DNA from: Lachnospiraceae bacterium NSJ-143
Lineage (GTDB): Bacteria > Bacillota > Clostridia > Lachnospirales > Anaerotignaceae
Reading direction: 5' to 3'
Assembly (NCBI GenBank): GCA_022867625.1
Contig: JALIFM010000002.1
Span: forward strand, 62,001 to 126,000
Length of the DNA: 64,000 nucleotides
This document shows positions 8,200 through 17,851 of the stretch, one piece after another (position 1 is the first letter of the stretch; each line of letters starts with the position of its first letter). The notes beneath the pieces were generated by a model. The model made no database searches and was not told the origin of the DNA. It saw nothing but the letters and a program-made list of their open reading frames with translations. Both the position numbers and the translations under genes were made by a program.

Positions 8200-9491
8200 T
8201 ACCTGTAATACGCTTTGACACCGGGGAAGGCAGAAAAATTGTAAACCAGATACTTTCACGTTCGCAGCTTGAGCATGGCAATGTACAGGAAACAGTTGAC
8301 AGTATTCTTTTGGATGTAAAGAAAAACGGCGATAAGGCAGTGTTTGGTTATACGGAAAAATTCGATAAAATAAAGGTTACTGCTGAAAGTATACGTGTTA
8401 CACCTGAAGAAGTTGATTACGCCTACAGCCATGTAAGCCCTGAGCTTTTGGACGTAATAAGAAAATCGGCGCTTAGGATAAAAGCGTTCCATGAAAAGCA
8501 GAAAAGGAACAGCTGGTTTGAGCCGGCCCAAAACGGAGAAATTATGGGCCAGATGATTCGCCCACTTGAAAAGGTAGGGGTTTACGTACCCGGAGGCAAG
8601 GCGGCATATCCGTCGTCTGTACTTATGAATGTTATGCCTGCCCATGTGGCGGGAGTAAAAAGGATTTATATGACAACTCCGGCTCAGAAAGACGGAAGGG
8701 TTTATCCAACCACAATAGTGGCCGCAAAAGAAGCCGGCGTTGACGAAATATTTAAGATAGGCGGGGCACAGGCTATAGCCGCTCTGGCGTATGGAACTGA
8801 GAGTGTACCAAAGGTAGATAAAATATGCGGCCCTGGCAACATATTTGTTGCACTGGCTAAAAAGTCAGTTTACGGATATGTGAATATCGACTCAGTGGCC
8901 GGGCCAAGCGAGATACTTGTTTTGGCTGACGAAAGTGCAAACCCGGTTTATGTAGCCGCGGACTTGCTTTCACAGGCAGAGCACGACGAACTGGCAAGCG
9001 CTATATTGATAACAACAGATGAAAAACTGGCTCTGGAGGTACAAAGAGAGGTTCAACGACAGACAGCGGCGCTGGAACGGAAGGATATAATAAATAAATC
9101 TATAGAAAATTACGGTGCTGTTATTATAGCGGATACTATTGAAAAAGCATGTGAGATATCAAACGGCATAGCGCCGGAGCATATGGAAATATGCACAAAG
9201 TCGCCTTTTGAGGTTCTGCCTCTCATACAGAATGCCGGAGCGGTTTTTATGGGGCATTTTTCACCGGAGCCTCTGGGAGATTATATGGCTGGGCCTAACC
9301 ATGTACTGCCTACAGGCGGAACGGCAAGGTTTTTCTCTCCGCTTTCGGTTGATGACTTTATTAAAAAGTCAAGCATAATATCATTCAGCAAAGACGCGCT
9401 TTTGAATTTAAGCGATGACATTATAGCATTCGCAAATGCCGAAGGCCTGACAGCGCACGCAAATGCTGTGAGAGTGAGAAAAAATGTATGA
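8196..9491 (+). CDS. hisD: Histidinol dehydrogenase
   Basis: Oxidises L-histidinol to L-histidine with two NAD+, the last two steps of the pathway; zinc-dependent homodimer. At 431 residues it is full length. Recognisable segments include [43 protein letters not shown] and [13 protein letters not shown], the metal-binding SQAEHDE, and the C-terminal [11 protein letters not shown]. It overlaps hisG by 4 nt and is followed by hisB after 15 nt. Confidence 0.97.
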   Translation: MIPVIRFDTGEGRKIVNQILSRSQLEHGNVQETVDSILLDVKKNGDKAVFGYTEKFDKIKVTAESIRVTPEEVDYAYSHVSPELLDVIRKSALRIKAFHEKQKRNSWFEPAQNGEIMGQMIRPLEKVGVYVPGGKAAYPSSVLMNVMPAHVAGVKRIYMTTPAQKDGRVYPTTIVAAKEAGVDEIFKIGGAQAIAALAYGTESVPKVDKICGPGNIFVALAKKSVYGYVNIDSVAGPSEILVLADESANPVYVAADLLSQAEHDELASAILITTDEKLALEVQREVQRQTAALERKDIINKSIENYGAVIIADTIEKACEISNGIAPEHMEICTKSPFEVLPLIQNAGAVFMGHFSPEPLGDYMAGPNHVLPTGGTARFFSPLSVDDFIKKSSIISFSKDALLNLSDDIIAFANAEGLTAHANAVRVRKNV

Positions 9492-9506
9492 CAGGGGGCG
9501 CTGTAA

Positions 9507-10097
9507 ATGAGGACCGCTGAGATAAAGCGTGATACGTTCGAGACAAAGATTACAATGAAAATAAATTTAGACGGCACTGGTATTAACAGCATAGCAACAG
9601 GCATCGGTTTTTTTGACCATATGCTGACACATATATCAAAGCATGGCTTTGTGGATATGGATATAAACGCCGAGGGCGACACTGAGGTTGACTGCCACCA
9701 CACAATTGAGGATGTTGGAATAGTGCTTGGCAAATGTATAGCAGAGGCGCTTGGTGATAAGTCCGGAATAAAAAGATACGGATTTTTCATACTGCCTATG
9801 GACGAGGCGCTTATACTCTGTTCAATGGACATATCCGGAAGGGCTTATCTTAATTTTGATGTTGAGTTCCCTACTGAAAGGTGCGGGGATATGGATATGG
9901 AAATGGTAGAGGAGTTTTTCAGGGCGGTAAGCGCCAATGCCGGAATTGACATGCACATAAAAATGCTTGCAGGTAAAAACAGCCACCATATTGCCGAGGG
10001 TGTTTTTAAGGCATTTGGCAAGGCTCTGGATATGGCGGTATCTGTGGACGGACGCATAAAAGGCGTGCTTTCGACAAAGGGTATGCTGGAGGTGTGA
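9507..10097 (+). CDS. hisB: Imidazoleglycerol-phosphate dehydratase
   Basis: Dehydrates imidazole-glycerol phosphate to imidazole-acetol phosphate (Mn-dependent). This is the 196-residue monofunctional form. The two metal-binding repeats are visible: FFDHMLTHISKHG with DCHHTIEDVG in the first half, and the NAGIDMHIK with NSHHIAEGVFKAF pattern in the second. The stop codon overlaps the region of the hisH ribosome binding site, so the two are closely coupled. Confidence 0.97.
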   Translation: MRTAEIKRDTFETKITMKINLDGTGINSIATGIGFFDHMLTHISKHGFVDMDINAEGDTEVDCHHTIEDVGIVLGKCIAEALGDKSGIKRYGFFILPMDEALILCSMDISGRAYLNFDVEFPTERCGDMDMEMVEEFFRAVSANAGIDMHIKMLAGKNSHHIAEGVFKAFGKALDMAVSVDGRIKGVLSTKGMLEV

Positions 10098-10099
10098 AA

Positions 10100-10696
10100 A
10101 TGATTTCCATAATAGATTACGGAATGGGAAATCTGCGGAGTGTACAGAAGGCTTTTGAATTTCTGGGCTACAAGGCGCAGATAACAGATAATCCGGAGCA
10201 GATAGCCGAATCTGAAAAGGTTGTGCTCCCCGGTGTTGGGGCCTTCTGCGATGCAATAAGCACTATCCGAAAAAAGGGGATAGATAAGGTTATTTGCCAT
10301 ATAACTGGTGAAAACAAGCCGTTTTTGGGGATTTGCCTTGGAATGCAGATGATGTTTGAAAAGAGCTATGAAAACGGAGAGTATACTGGCCTTGGGCTGA
10401 TGAAGGGCGAAATTTCGCTTTTGCCAAAGGGGCAGATTATACCGCAGATTGGCTGGAATAATTTGAATATAAAAATGCCAAGCCCGCTTTTTGAAGGGCT
10501 TGGAAACGAACCGTATGTGTATTTTGTGCATTCATACAGGCTGGTTACTGACGAGCCTGTTGTAAGCGCCACATGCTTTTATGGTGAGGAGATACAGGTT
10601 GCCGCACAGAAGGGGAATACTTATGCTTTGCAGTTCCACCCGGAAAAAAGCGGCAATACAGGGCTTAAAATACTGAATAATTTCGGGAGGCTATAA
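10100..10696 (+). CDS. hisH: Imidazole glycerol phosphate synthase, glutaminase subunit HisH
   Basis: Class I glutamine amidotransferase that supplies ammonia to HisF. The triad is present: the nucleophile Cys in FLGICLGMQ (about residue 79) and the His-Glu pair in LQFHPEKSG near the C-terminus. The DYGMGNLRSV start and LPGVGAF oxyanion segment are typical. A GTG at 10094 is also in frame but is only 1 nt from the GGAGG at 10088-10092; the ATG at 10100, 7 nt away, is the better start and gives 198 residues. Followed by hisA after 3 nt. Confidence 0.96.
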   Translation: MISIIDYGMGNLRSVQKAFEFLGYKAQITDNPEQIAESEKVVLPGVGAFCDAISTIRKKGIDKVICHITGENKPFLGICLGMQMMFEKSYENGEYTGLGLMKGEISLLPKGQIIPQIGWNNLNIKMPSPLFEGLGNEPYVYFVHSYRLVTDEPVVSATCFYGEEIQVAAQKGNTYALQFHPEKSGNTGLKILNNFGRL

Positions 10697-10699
10697 ACT

Positions 10700-11425
10700 A
10701 TGCAGATTTACCCCGCAATAGATTTGAAAAACGGTCAGTGTGTAAGGCTAAGGCAGGGAAAGTTTGAAGACGCCACAATTTACGGCGACGACCCTGTTGA
10801 GCGCGCCGGAATGTGGGCAGAGGCAGGAGCAACATACATACATGTGGTCGATTTGGACGGGGCCAGAACGGGAACTGGTATAAATATCGGTGCGATTAAA
10901 AATATTGTGGAGAACTTTAACATACCCGTTCAGACAGGCGGCGGCATTCGTTCAATGAGGGATATAGAGGCAAGGATAGACGCTGGGGTGTCGAGGGTTA
11001 TAATTGGCACGGCTGCGGTAAACAACCCTGACCTTGTAAAAGAAGCAGTAAAAGCTTATGGAGACAGGATAGCTGTGGGAATAGACGCCTCAAGAGGAAT
11101 GGTGGCTACAGATGGCTGGGAGAAGGTAAGCGGTGTTTCTGCGCTTGAGCTGTGCCTTAAAATGAAGGATTTTGGCGTTAAAACCATTGTATATACTGAT
11201 ATATCAAAAGACGGCATGATGTCTGGCCCCAATACTGACGCTACAAAGGAATTGATTGACTCAACTGGCATAAACATAATAGCTTCAGGCGGCGTGACTA
11301 CAATGAGCGACCTTGAAAACGTCAGCTCAATAGGCGCACAGGGGGTTATTATAGGAAAGGCGCTTTATCAGGGAGCGCTGAATTTGAGGGAAGTAATAAA
11401 AAGGTTTGAATTACAACAAAGGTAA
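10700..11425 (+). CDS. hisA: Phosphoribosylformimino-5-aminoimidazole carboxamide ribotide isomerase
   Basis: Performs the Amadori rearrangement of ProFAR to PRFAR in a TIM-barrel fold. The 241-residue sequence opens with YPAIDLKNGQCVRL carrying the first catalytic Asp; the second lies in AVGIDASRG. Phosphate-binding loops QTGGGIRS and IASGGV are also seen. The DGARTG and YTDISKDGMMSGPN segments distinguish it from HisF. A 40-nt gap separates it from hisF. Confidence 0.97.
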   Translation: MQIYPAIDLKNGQCVRLRQGKFEDATIYGDDPVERAGMWAEAGATYIHVVDLDGARTGTGINIGAIKNIVENFNIPVQTGGGIRSMRDIEARIDAGVSRVIIGTAAVNNPDLVKEAVKAYGDRIAVGIDASRGMVATDGWEKVSGVSALELCLKMKDFGVKTIVYTDISKDGMMSGPNTDATKELIDSTGINIIASGGVTTMSDLENVSSIGAQGVIIGKALYQGALNLREVIKRFELQQR

Positions 11426-11465
11426 GCTTTTTGTTGTAAATACAGATATGCGGGAGGCGGTTTGA

Positions 11466-12224
11466 GTGCACACAAAAAGGATTATACCCTGCCTTGACGT
11501 CAATGCCGGACGGGTGGTAAAGGGAATTAATTTTGTTAATTTCAGGGACGCAGGCGACCCTGTTGAGGCCGCAAAATTTTATAATGAGTCAATGGCTGAT
11601 GAGCTTGTGTTTCTGGATATAACAGCTTCTGCTGACGACAGGAATATAATGCTGGACGTTGTGGCAAGAACTGCCGAGCAGGTCTTTATTCCACTTACAG
11701 TTGGCGGCGGGATAAGGAGCATTGATGATTTTCGTAAAATACTTTCTGCCGGAGCGGATAAAATTTCAGTCAACTCCGCTGCCCTCAAAAGGCCGGAGCT
11801 TATAAACGAGGCGGCTCAAAGATTTGGAAACCAGTGCGTTGTAGTGGCTATAGACGCAAAGAGGAGAGCTGGCGGCGGCTTTGATGTGTATTTGAACGGT
11901 GGTCGGGTAAATACCGGTAAAGACGCTGTAAAATGGGCAAAAGAAGCCCAAAGCCGTGGTGCGGGAGAAATTCTGCTGACAAGCATGGACTGCGACGGAG
12001 TTAAAAACGGCTATGATTTGGAGCTTACAAAGGCAGTATCTTCCGCTGTGGGAATACCGGTTATAGCTTCCGGCGGAGCCGGCAAAATGGAGCACTTTTA
12101 TGACGCCCTTACAGCTGGAGGAGCAGACGCGGCACTTGCAGCAAGCCTTTTCCATTTCAGGGAAATGGAAATAAGAGATTTAAAGGGCTATCTCAAAAAA
12201 AGAAATGTGCCTGTAAGGCTTTAA
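11466..12224 (+). CDS. hisF: Imidazole glycerol phosphate synthase, cyclase subunit HisF
   Basis: Uses ammonia channelled from HisH to close the imidazole ring, giving IGP and AICAR. The 252-residue TIM barrel carries the catalytic Asp residues in [13 protein letters not shown] (near residue 11) and VVAIDAKRR (near 130), and phosphate loops TVGGGIRS and IASGGAGK. Start is GTG, with a GGGAGGCGG ribosome binding site at 11452-11460. It belongs to the same operon, 11 nt before hisI. Confidence 0.97.
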   Translation: MHTKRIIPCLDVNAGRVVKGINFVNFRDAGDPVEAAKFYNESMADELVFLDITASADDRNIMLDVVARTAEQVFIPLTVGGGIRSIDDFRKILSAGADKISVNSAALKRPELINEAAQRFGNQCVVVAIDAKRRAGGGFDVYLNGGRVNTGKDAVKWAKEAQSRGAGEILLTSMDCDGVKNGYDLELTKAVSSAVGIPVIASGGAGKMEHFYDALTAGGADAALAASLFHFREMEIRDLKGYLKKRNVPVRL

Positions 12225-12235
12225 GGAGAACGGAT

Positions 12236-12571
12236 ATGGGTTTTGCTGATACTTTAAAATATGACGAAAAAGGTCTTATACCTGTTATAACACAGGACTA
12301 TAAAAATGGACAGGTGCTTATGCTTGCGTATGCCAATAGGGAAGCTGTGGAACGCACAGTAAACGAGGGAACATGCTTCTATTATTCAAGAAGCAGACAG
12401 GAGCTGTGGCACAAGGGCGATACATCAGGGCATTTTCAGATTGTGAAGGAGATTTATTTCGACTGCGATTCAGACGCGCTTCTGATAAAGGTTGAACAGA
12501 TAGGCGCTGCCTGCCATACCGGAAAGCGAAGCTGCTTTTACAGGGATATAAGCGGAAAGGAGGTACTGTAG
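12236..12571 (+). CDS. hisI: Phosphoribosyl-AMP cyclohydrolase
   Basis: Opens the adenine ring of phosphoribosyl-AMP; zinc-dependent. The 111-residue sequence has the full HisI core: [39 protein letters not shown] and the metal-ligand region [19 protein letters not shown] followed by CFYRD. HisI and HisE are separate genes here, whereas many bacteria fuse them. Its TAG stop shares one base with the hisE start. Confidence 0.97.
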   Translation: MGFADTLKYDEKGLIPVITQDYKNGQVLMLAYANREAVERTVNEGTCFYYSRSRQELWHKGDTSGHFQIVKEIYFDCDSDALLIKVEQIGAACHTGKRSCFYRDISGKEVL

Positions 12572-12900
12572 TGGATTATTCAAAGGTTTTGTACGCGGTT
12601 TATGACGTGATTGAGGACAGAAAAAATAACCCGAAGGAGGGCTCCTATACCAATTACCTTATGGAAAAGGGTATAGATAAAATACTTAAAAAGATAGGCG
12701 AGGAGTGTACCGAAACTGTAATAGCCGCTAAAAACGGTGTTAAGGAAGAAACAGTTTATGAAATATGCGACCTGCTTTATCATCTGTCGGTGCTAATTGA
12801 GGAACAGGGAATAACATGGGACGATATTTTCTCAGAGCTTGCAAAGCGTGAGCTTAAGGAAGGAAACCTCAAAAAATTTAATACCAGAGGAGAAATTTAA
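12571..12900 (+). CDS. hisE: Phosphoribosyl-ATP pyrophosphatase
   Basis: Hydrolyses phosphoribosyl-ATP to phosphoribosyl-AMP and PPi, the second pathway step. The 109-residue protein is all-alpha with the MazG-like metal motif KIGEECTETVIAAK and EICDLLYHLSVLI. GTG start, one-base overlap with hisI, preceded by AAAGGAGG. It is the last operon gene; hisC (aminotransferase) and a histidinol phosphatase are not in this window. Confidence 0.96.
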   Translation: MDYSKVLYAVYDVIEDRKNNPKEGSYTNYLMEKGIDKILKKIGEECTETVIAAKNGVKEETVYEICDLLYHLSVLIEEQGITWDDIFSELAKRELKEGNLKKFNTRGEI

Positions 12901-12908
12901 AGTTAGAG

Positions 12909-12947
12909 CAAAAAGTCCGGGCCGTATTTAAGGCTGCGGGCTTTTTT
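12909..12947 (+). terminator. Terminator of the histidine operon
   Basis: An imperfect GC-rich hairpin (AAAAGTCCGGGCC with GGCTGCGGGCTTTT) followed by six T, 9 nt after the hisE stop. Confidence 0.75.
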
Positions 12948-13109
12948 ATCTGCGATTTTATTGAGAGGCTTTGGCCTATGAGGACGAAATGCAATTATTA
13001 ATGGCTTTAAATTGGCGCAAATGTCGTATAATAGGATAATTTTGTACACGAAACCCTTTGTTTACAGGTTATATAATGGTTTAAAATTTTTATTGGAGGT
13101 GTTTTCGGT

Positions 13110-13712
13110 ATGAAAATTTTAAATATGCCCGGAGAAGATAAACTCCGTTTTATGGATGAGATAGACTCAATGAGGGAAAAGTATGTGGAAAGGGCGGTTA
13201 AGCTTACAAACAGCTTCTGCGTTTCGTTCTACGCTCTCCTATCGGAGTTTTCGGCCATAGACGCTGAGGAAGGGTTTTGTTCCATGTTCAGCCGGAGCAA
13301 CGTCCTTAAAAAGTATATGAAATATATGGACAGTGAAAGGAAACGCAGGTTTTTTAATGTTATGGCCATGCACCATACTATACAGATGCTGGCCAAAAAG
13401 AGAGACAAGCTGAATTATTATGTTGTAAGCATATGCCTGTATGAAGTTTATGATTTTGCGGAAAACGAGAAAAAGCTTTTCGATATTCTTTACAAATGCC
13501 GTATGGAGTTTCCAAAACAGTTTCCCGACTTTTTCTCCAAGGCCGCTATTAAATACATGTTTGGCAGGGACGACGATAATATATTTGCCATAGCCTTTTT
13601 TGAAAACTTCTGCTATAATTCTTTTAAAACTTTTGTGAAATATTTTTCGGAGTACATTTCTATAAACAGAAGGATTAAAATATCAGAGATGAATGAGGCT
13701 GCGGGGGCGTAA
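13110..13712 (+). CDS. Unknown 200-residue protein coupled to addA
   Basis: I do not recognise this protein. It is soluble, mostly helical, rich in Phe, Tyr, Lys and Met, with no signal peptide or membrane segment and four scattered Cys. It starts with a good ribosome binding site (GGAGGTG, 10 nt before ATG) and ends 2 nt before the addA start, so the two are almost certainly cotranscribed. In most Firmicutes the gene before addA is addB, about 1,100 residues; this short protein shows no ATPase or nuclease motif and is not a recognisable AddB fragment. The preceding 160 bp contain TATAAT-like boxes but no clear paired promoter. Confidence 0.75.
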   Translation: MKILNMPGEDKLRFMDEIDSMREKYVERAVKLTNSFCVSFYALLSEFSAIDAEEGFCSMFSRSNVLKKYMKYMDSERKRRFFNVMAMHHTIQMLAKKRDKLNYYVVSICLYEVYDFAENEKKLFDILYKCRMEFPKQFPDFFSKAAIKYMFGRDDDNIFAIAFFENFCYNSFKTFVKYFSEYISINRRIKISEMNEAAGA

Positions 13713-13714
13713 AA

Positions 13715-16700
13715 ATGGGCGGTACTGTCTTTACTTATGAACAGAATAAGGCTATTGAAACAAGGAACGCGGATATACTGGTGTCGGCGGCTGCCGGCAG
13801 CGGAAAGACGGCGGTGCTTGTAGAGCGTATTATGGGCATAATTACTGACAGTGAAAATCCGGTTGATATTGACAGCCTTCTGATTGTAACATTTACAAGT
13901 GCCGCGGCAGCGGAAATGAAAGAAAGGATAGCCGCCGCGCTTGAAAAATCGGCGGAAAACAGTGATGATGAGCACATACTGAGGCAGCTTGCATTAATTG
14001 GCCGTGCTGACATAACAACAATACACTCGTTTTGTATGAAGGTTGTGAGGGAAAACTACACTAAACTGGACATTGACCCTGATTTCAGGGTTGCCGACGA
14101 AAATGAGTGTGCACTGATAAAAAACGCTGTGCTTGATGAGCTTTTTGAGCGTATGTACGCAGGTGAGGACAACAGCGATTTTCTTGACTTGGTAGAAATA
14201 TTTGGCAGGGGCATGACAGACGGAGGTCTAAAGGAAGCTGTACTTGGCATTCACTCGTTTATACAGAGTATGCCGTTTCCTGAAAAGTTCCTGATTGATT
14301 CTGCTCAAATGTATGATTTTGACATTGACAGTCCATTCGAGGAGACTGTATGGGGAAAATATATTAAGGAAAGGTGTCGCCTTGAGCTTAACGAGTATAT
14401 AAAGTGTACTGACAGGGAGCTTAGGCTTGCGCTTGACGGAGGGCCGGAGTCATACGCCAGAGCGGTATCAAATGACTTGGAACAGCTCAGCTTTCTTTTA
14501 GGAGAGCTGGATAATGGGCTGGAAAGATTTTCGGAATGTATAGCCTCATTTAAATTTGTCAATATTGGCCGGGCAGGCAAAAATGATGACAAATCAAAGG
14601 CGGAGGTTATAAAAAGCCTTAGAGAGATAGTGAAAAAGGGAGTGTCCGCTCTTAAGGAGAATTTTTTCTTTGCCGGCATACAGGCTGAAAAGAGAGATGT
14701 ACACAAAACTGGAAGGATAATAAAGGCTGTTTCACAGGCTGTAATGGATTTTAATTCCGGATACTCCTCTGCCAAGAGGGAAAAAAATATAGCTGACTTT
14801 AATGACCTTGAGCATTTTGCGCTCAGGATACTTATAGACAAGGACAGCGGCGATGGCTTCTGCGCATCGCCGGAGGCTATGCAGCTACAGAAAAAGTATT
14901 ATGAGGTTATGACTGACGAGTATCAGGACAGCAACCCTGTTCAGGAAATGATACTTTCGGCTGTAAGCGGCCATGGAGATAACCGGGGCAACAGGTTTAT
15001 GGTTGGCGATATAAAGCAGAGCATATACCGTTTTAGACAGGCAGAGCCGGGGCTGTTTCTTGAAAAATACAATACCTATAAAGAATCTGGCAATCATGTA
15101 AGGATTGATTTGTTCAAAAATTTCAGAAGCAGGGATGAAATTCTGTCAGGTATAAACTTTGTATTCAGGCAGATAATGACAAAACAGGCCGGAGAGATGG
15201 ATTACACAAAGGATGCGTGGCTTTATACTGGGGCGGAGTATCCGCCAAAAGGCGGGTATCCGGTTGAGATTGATATAATTGATAAAAACTCTGAGGATAT
15301 TAATGACGAGCTTGACGAGCTGACATCAGCCGAAGCTGAGATGCGCTTTGTTGCAGGTAGGATTAAGGAGCTTTTTGAGAGCGGATTTAAGGTATATGAT
15401 ACTAAATCAGGTCAGTACAGGGATTTAAGATATTCTGATATAGCCATAATAATGCGAAAGGTTAAAAATTGGGGGCGCACAGCTGTTGAGGCCCTTGAGG
15501 ATTATGGCATACCAGCGTATTCGGACAGTTCGGAAAAATACTTTGAACGCAGGGAAATTTCTGATATTTTAAGCCTTCTGGGGGTTATTGATAATTCCCG
15601 TCAGGACATTCCGCTTATCGCTTCGCTTAAAATACCGTTTTACGATGTAAGTGATGACGAGCTCTTGCAGATAAGAATGAGCGGCGGGGATTTGGATTTT
15701 TATTCCTGTGTAAAGCTGTATGCGCAAAACGGGAACAATCTGCTGATAAAAGAGAAGCTACAGAGGTTTTTAAGCGACTTAAGGGTATGGAAAAATAAAG
15801 CGGCTTATGTTTCTGTAGGCGAGCTTATTTGGGATATTTATAATGTTACAGGGTATTATGACTATGCCGGGGCGTTAAAAAACGGGGCGGTAAGGCAGTC
15901 CAATCTTATGCTGCTTATAGAAAAAGCTGATGAGCTTGAAAAAAATAATTTCAGGGGATTGTTTAATTTTATCAGGTATATAGAGAGACTCCAGAAAACC
16001 GGTTCGGATTTTTCTGGAAGCAAGCCGTCTGACGAAGGCTCAGATGCAGTAAAGATAATGACTGTCCATAAAAGCAAAGGCCTTGAGTTTCCGGTTGTGT
16101 TTTTAAGCGGCACAGGCAGCCTGTTTAATAAAAGCGACAGTACATCTCCCATACTGCTTCATAACAGCATGGGTATGGCTGTAAGCTTTACAGATTTGGA
16201 AAACCGTACGGAAAGAGTGACAGTTTCCAAAAAAGCGCTGGCTGACAAAATTAAGTCGGAAGGCATAGCTGAGGAAATGCGTGTGCTCTATGTGGCTATG
16301 ACAAGAGCCAAAGAAAAGCTCATAATAACGGGAAGTGTTTCAAATGTTTCCAAAAAGTGCGCGGCATGGACAGTTTTTACCGATGAGGAAAACACTGCCC
16401 TGCCATATTATGCCGTTATGCACGCGTCATCATTTTTGGACTGGATAGCCATGTCTGCTGCAAGGCATAAGGACGGAGCAGTACTGAGGGATTTGGCCGG
16501 AATGGATGATTATCACTGTTTAAGTAAATTGTTTTTGGACAGCTCTGCATGGGATATAAATATAGTGCCAAAATTACAGCCGCAGGAATTTGCTGGCGGA
16601 GATAAAAAAGATAATGACGAATATGAAGCGGAAACAAAAGTAAGCATTGATTTTGATAAAATGTTTGAGTGGAAGTATCAGGAGGAAAAATTTTCGGCAA

Positions 16701-17341
16701 ACCTCTATGTTTCAGAAGTTAAGAGGTTTATAGAAAGCATTGAGCAGGACCCCCATGATGAAATAATGTTCAGGGAAGCTGATTTTGCCAGACCGAAGTT
16801 TTTAAGCGGTGAAGAAACACTCACATCGGCCCAGAAGGGTACGGCGGTACATGCTGTGCTTGAAAATATTGACTTTTCTACGGAATATACTCCGCAAAGT
16901 ATTGCGGAGCTTATACTGTCTCTCAGGGAGAGGGGATTACTTTCTGACAAGGAGGCTGAAAGCATAAATGTTAAAAAAATAATGGTATTTTTGGAAAGCC
17001 GGCTTTGCAGGAGAATGCGTGAGAGCGGAAAAGTTTACAAGGAAACGCCGTTTGCCATGGAAATGACGCCTTTTGAGATATTTGGAAAAGAGGAATACAA
17101 AAAATATAATGAGGCAATACTGGTTCATGGAATGATTGACTGCTTTTTTGTTGAAAACGACAGTCTGGTGCTTGTGGATTACAAGACTGATTATGTAAGA
17201 CATGGTGAAGAACATAAGCTAAAGGAAAAGTATTACATACAGCTTGGTCTATATAAGCGTGCACTTGAAAAATCATACGGTATGCCGGTGAGCCAGACTT
17301 GTATTTTTTCACTGTCTACAGGAAATGAAATAGTATTTTGA
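13715..17341 (+). CDS. addA: ATP-dependent helicase/nuclease AddA
   Basis: AddA is the 3'-5' helicase and one nuclease of the AddAB (RexAB) complex that resects double-strand breaks and loads RecA. The 1,208-residue protein has all superfamily 1 helicase motifs: Walker A AAAGSGKT (about residue 26), TFTSAAAAEM, MTDEYQDSNP (about 400), GDIKQSIYRFRQAEP, TVHKSKGLEFPVV and YVAMTRAKEKL (about 858). The C-terminal RecB-type nuclease has AQKGTAVH, GMIDCFF and the active-site DYKTD (about 1154). It appears complete. The unusual point is its neighbour: no AddB/RexB lies next to it, only the unknown 13110 gene upstream. A partner elsewhere in the genome is likely but cannot be seen here. Confidence 0.95.
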   Translation: MGGTVFTYEQNKAIETRNADILVSAAAGSGKTAVLVERIMGIITDSENPVDIDSLLIVTFTSAAAAEMKERIAAALEKSAENSDDEHILRQLALIGRADITTIHSFCMKVVRENYTKLDIDPDFRVADENECALIKNAVLDELFERMYAGEDNSDFLDLVEIFGRGMTDGGLKEAVLGIHSFIQSMPFPEKFLIDSAQMYDFDIDSPFEETVWGKYIKERCRLELNEYIKCTDRELRLALDGGPESYARAVSNDLEQLSFLLGELDNGLERFSECIASFKFVNIGRAGKNDDKSKAEVIKSLREIVKKGVSALKENFFFAGIQAEKRDVHKTGRIIKAVSQAVMDFNSGYSSAKREKNIADFNDLEHFALRILIDKDSGDGFCASPEAMQLQKKYYEVMTDEYQDSNPVQEMILSAVSGHGDNRGNRFMVGDIKQSIYRFRQAEPGLFLEKYNTYKESGNHVRIDLFKNFRSRDEILSGINFVFRQIMTKQAGEMDYTKDAWLYTGAEYPPKGGYPVEIDIIDKNSEDINDELDELTSAEAEMRFVAGRIKELFESGFKVYDTKSGQYRDLRYSDIAIIMRKVKNWGRTAVEALEDYGIPAYSDSSEKYFERREISDILSLLGVIDNSRQDIPLIASLKIPFYDVSDDELLQIRMSGGDLDFYSCVKLYAQNGNNLLIKEKLQRFLSDLRVWKNKAAYVSVGELIWDIYNVTGYYDYAGALKNGAVRQSNLMLLIEKADELEKNNFRGLFNFIRYIERLQKTGSDFSGSKPSDEGSDAVKIMTVHKSKGLEFPVVFLSGTGSLFNKSDSTSPILLHNSMGMAVSFTDLENRTERVTVSKKALADKIKSEGIAEEMRVLYVAMTRAKEKLIITGSVSNVSKKCAAWTVFTDEENTALPYYAVMHASSFLDWIAMSAARHKDGAVLRDLAGMDDYHCLSKLFLDSSAWDINIVPKLQPQEFAGGDKKDNDEYEAETKVSIDFDKMFEWKYQEEKFSANLYVSEVKRFIESIEQDPHDEIMFREADFARPKFLSGEETLTSAQKGTAVHAVLENIDFSTEYTPQSIAELILSLRERGLLSDKEAESINVKKIMVFLESRLCRRMRESGKVYKETPFAMEMTPFEIFGKEEYKKYNEAILVHGMIDCFFVENDSLVLVDYKTDYVRHGEEHKLKEKYYIQLGLYKRALEKSYGMPVSQTCIFSLSTGNEIVF

Positions 17342-17345
17342 CTGC

Positions 17346-17378
17346 ACACTCCGTGGCTTTGGGCCTCGGGGTGTTTTT
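17346..17378 (+). terminator. Terminator of addA
   Basis: ACACTCCG (17346-17353) pairs with CGGGGTGT (17367-17374, one G-U pair), then TTTT. Confidence 0.75.
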
Positions 17379-17443
17379 ACAGTATAAAATAATAATACAT
17401 TCAAATAATAATCCTGCCGCAGACAGTAACGGGAGGTTTTATT

Positions 17444-17611
17444 ATGAATAAGTTTGTTTCCGGATTGGTTATGGGTTCAGCAATAGCAGCAGCGGGATAT
17501 ACTCTTATGTGCATGAATGGTTCTGACAGAAGGAAAGTTGTAAGGAAGGGCAAGAAAATTATAAACAAGGCAGAGGACGTAATAGACGATTTTACTCAGG
17601 ATATGTGGTAA
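17444..17611 (+). CDS. Small 55-residue membrane-associated protein (YtxH-like)
   Basis: A short frame with a strong GGGAGG site 7 nt before the ATG. The first 24 residues are a Gly/Ala-rich hydrophobic segment (SGLVMGSAIAAAGYTLM), followed by a basic stretch (RRKVVRKGKK) and an acidic amphipathic tail. This layout, one N-terminal glycine-zipper helix and a charged helix, resembles small YtxH-domain proteins of Firmicutes; the assignment is by pattern only. It is free-standing between two hairpins. Confidence 0.6.
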   Translation: MNKFVSGLVMGSAIAAAGYTLMCMNGSDRRKVVRKGKKIINKAEDVIDDFTQDMW

Positions 17612-17623
17612 AAATTAATACTC

Positions 17624-17678
17624 CGGCATTTTTAAATGCCTTAAGGCCAAAAAGTCTGATATACTCTGCTTTGGCCTT
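17624..17678 (+). terminator. Tandem hairpins after the small protein
   Basis: First hairpin GGCATTT with AAATGCC (about 17626-17641) lacks a T run. The second, AAGGCCAAA (17643-17651) with TTTGGCCTT (17670-17678), is followed by only a few T. Together they probably end the 17444 transcript. Confidence 0.45.
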
Positions 17679-17851
17679 TGGGCAGGTTCGGCTGTAATAT
17701 AGATATCTTCATTTTGTGAAAATCTTGTCTGCGGTTTTATCGGTTTACTATGATAATTTATTATATTTATTTAATTAATATTGTTTTACTGTCATTTTAG
17801 AGTGAAATATGTTAATATTTACTATATATCAAATATTCAGGAGGGGTTTTT

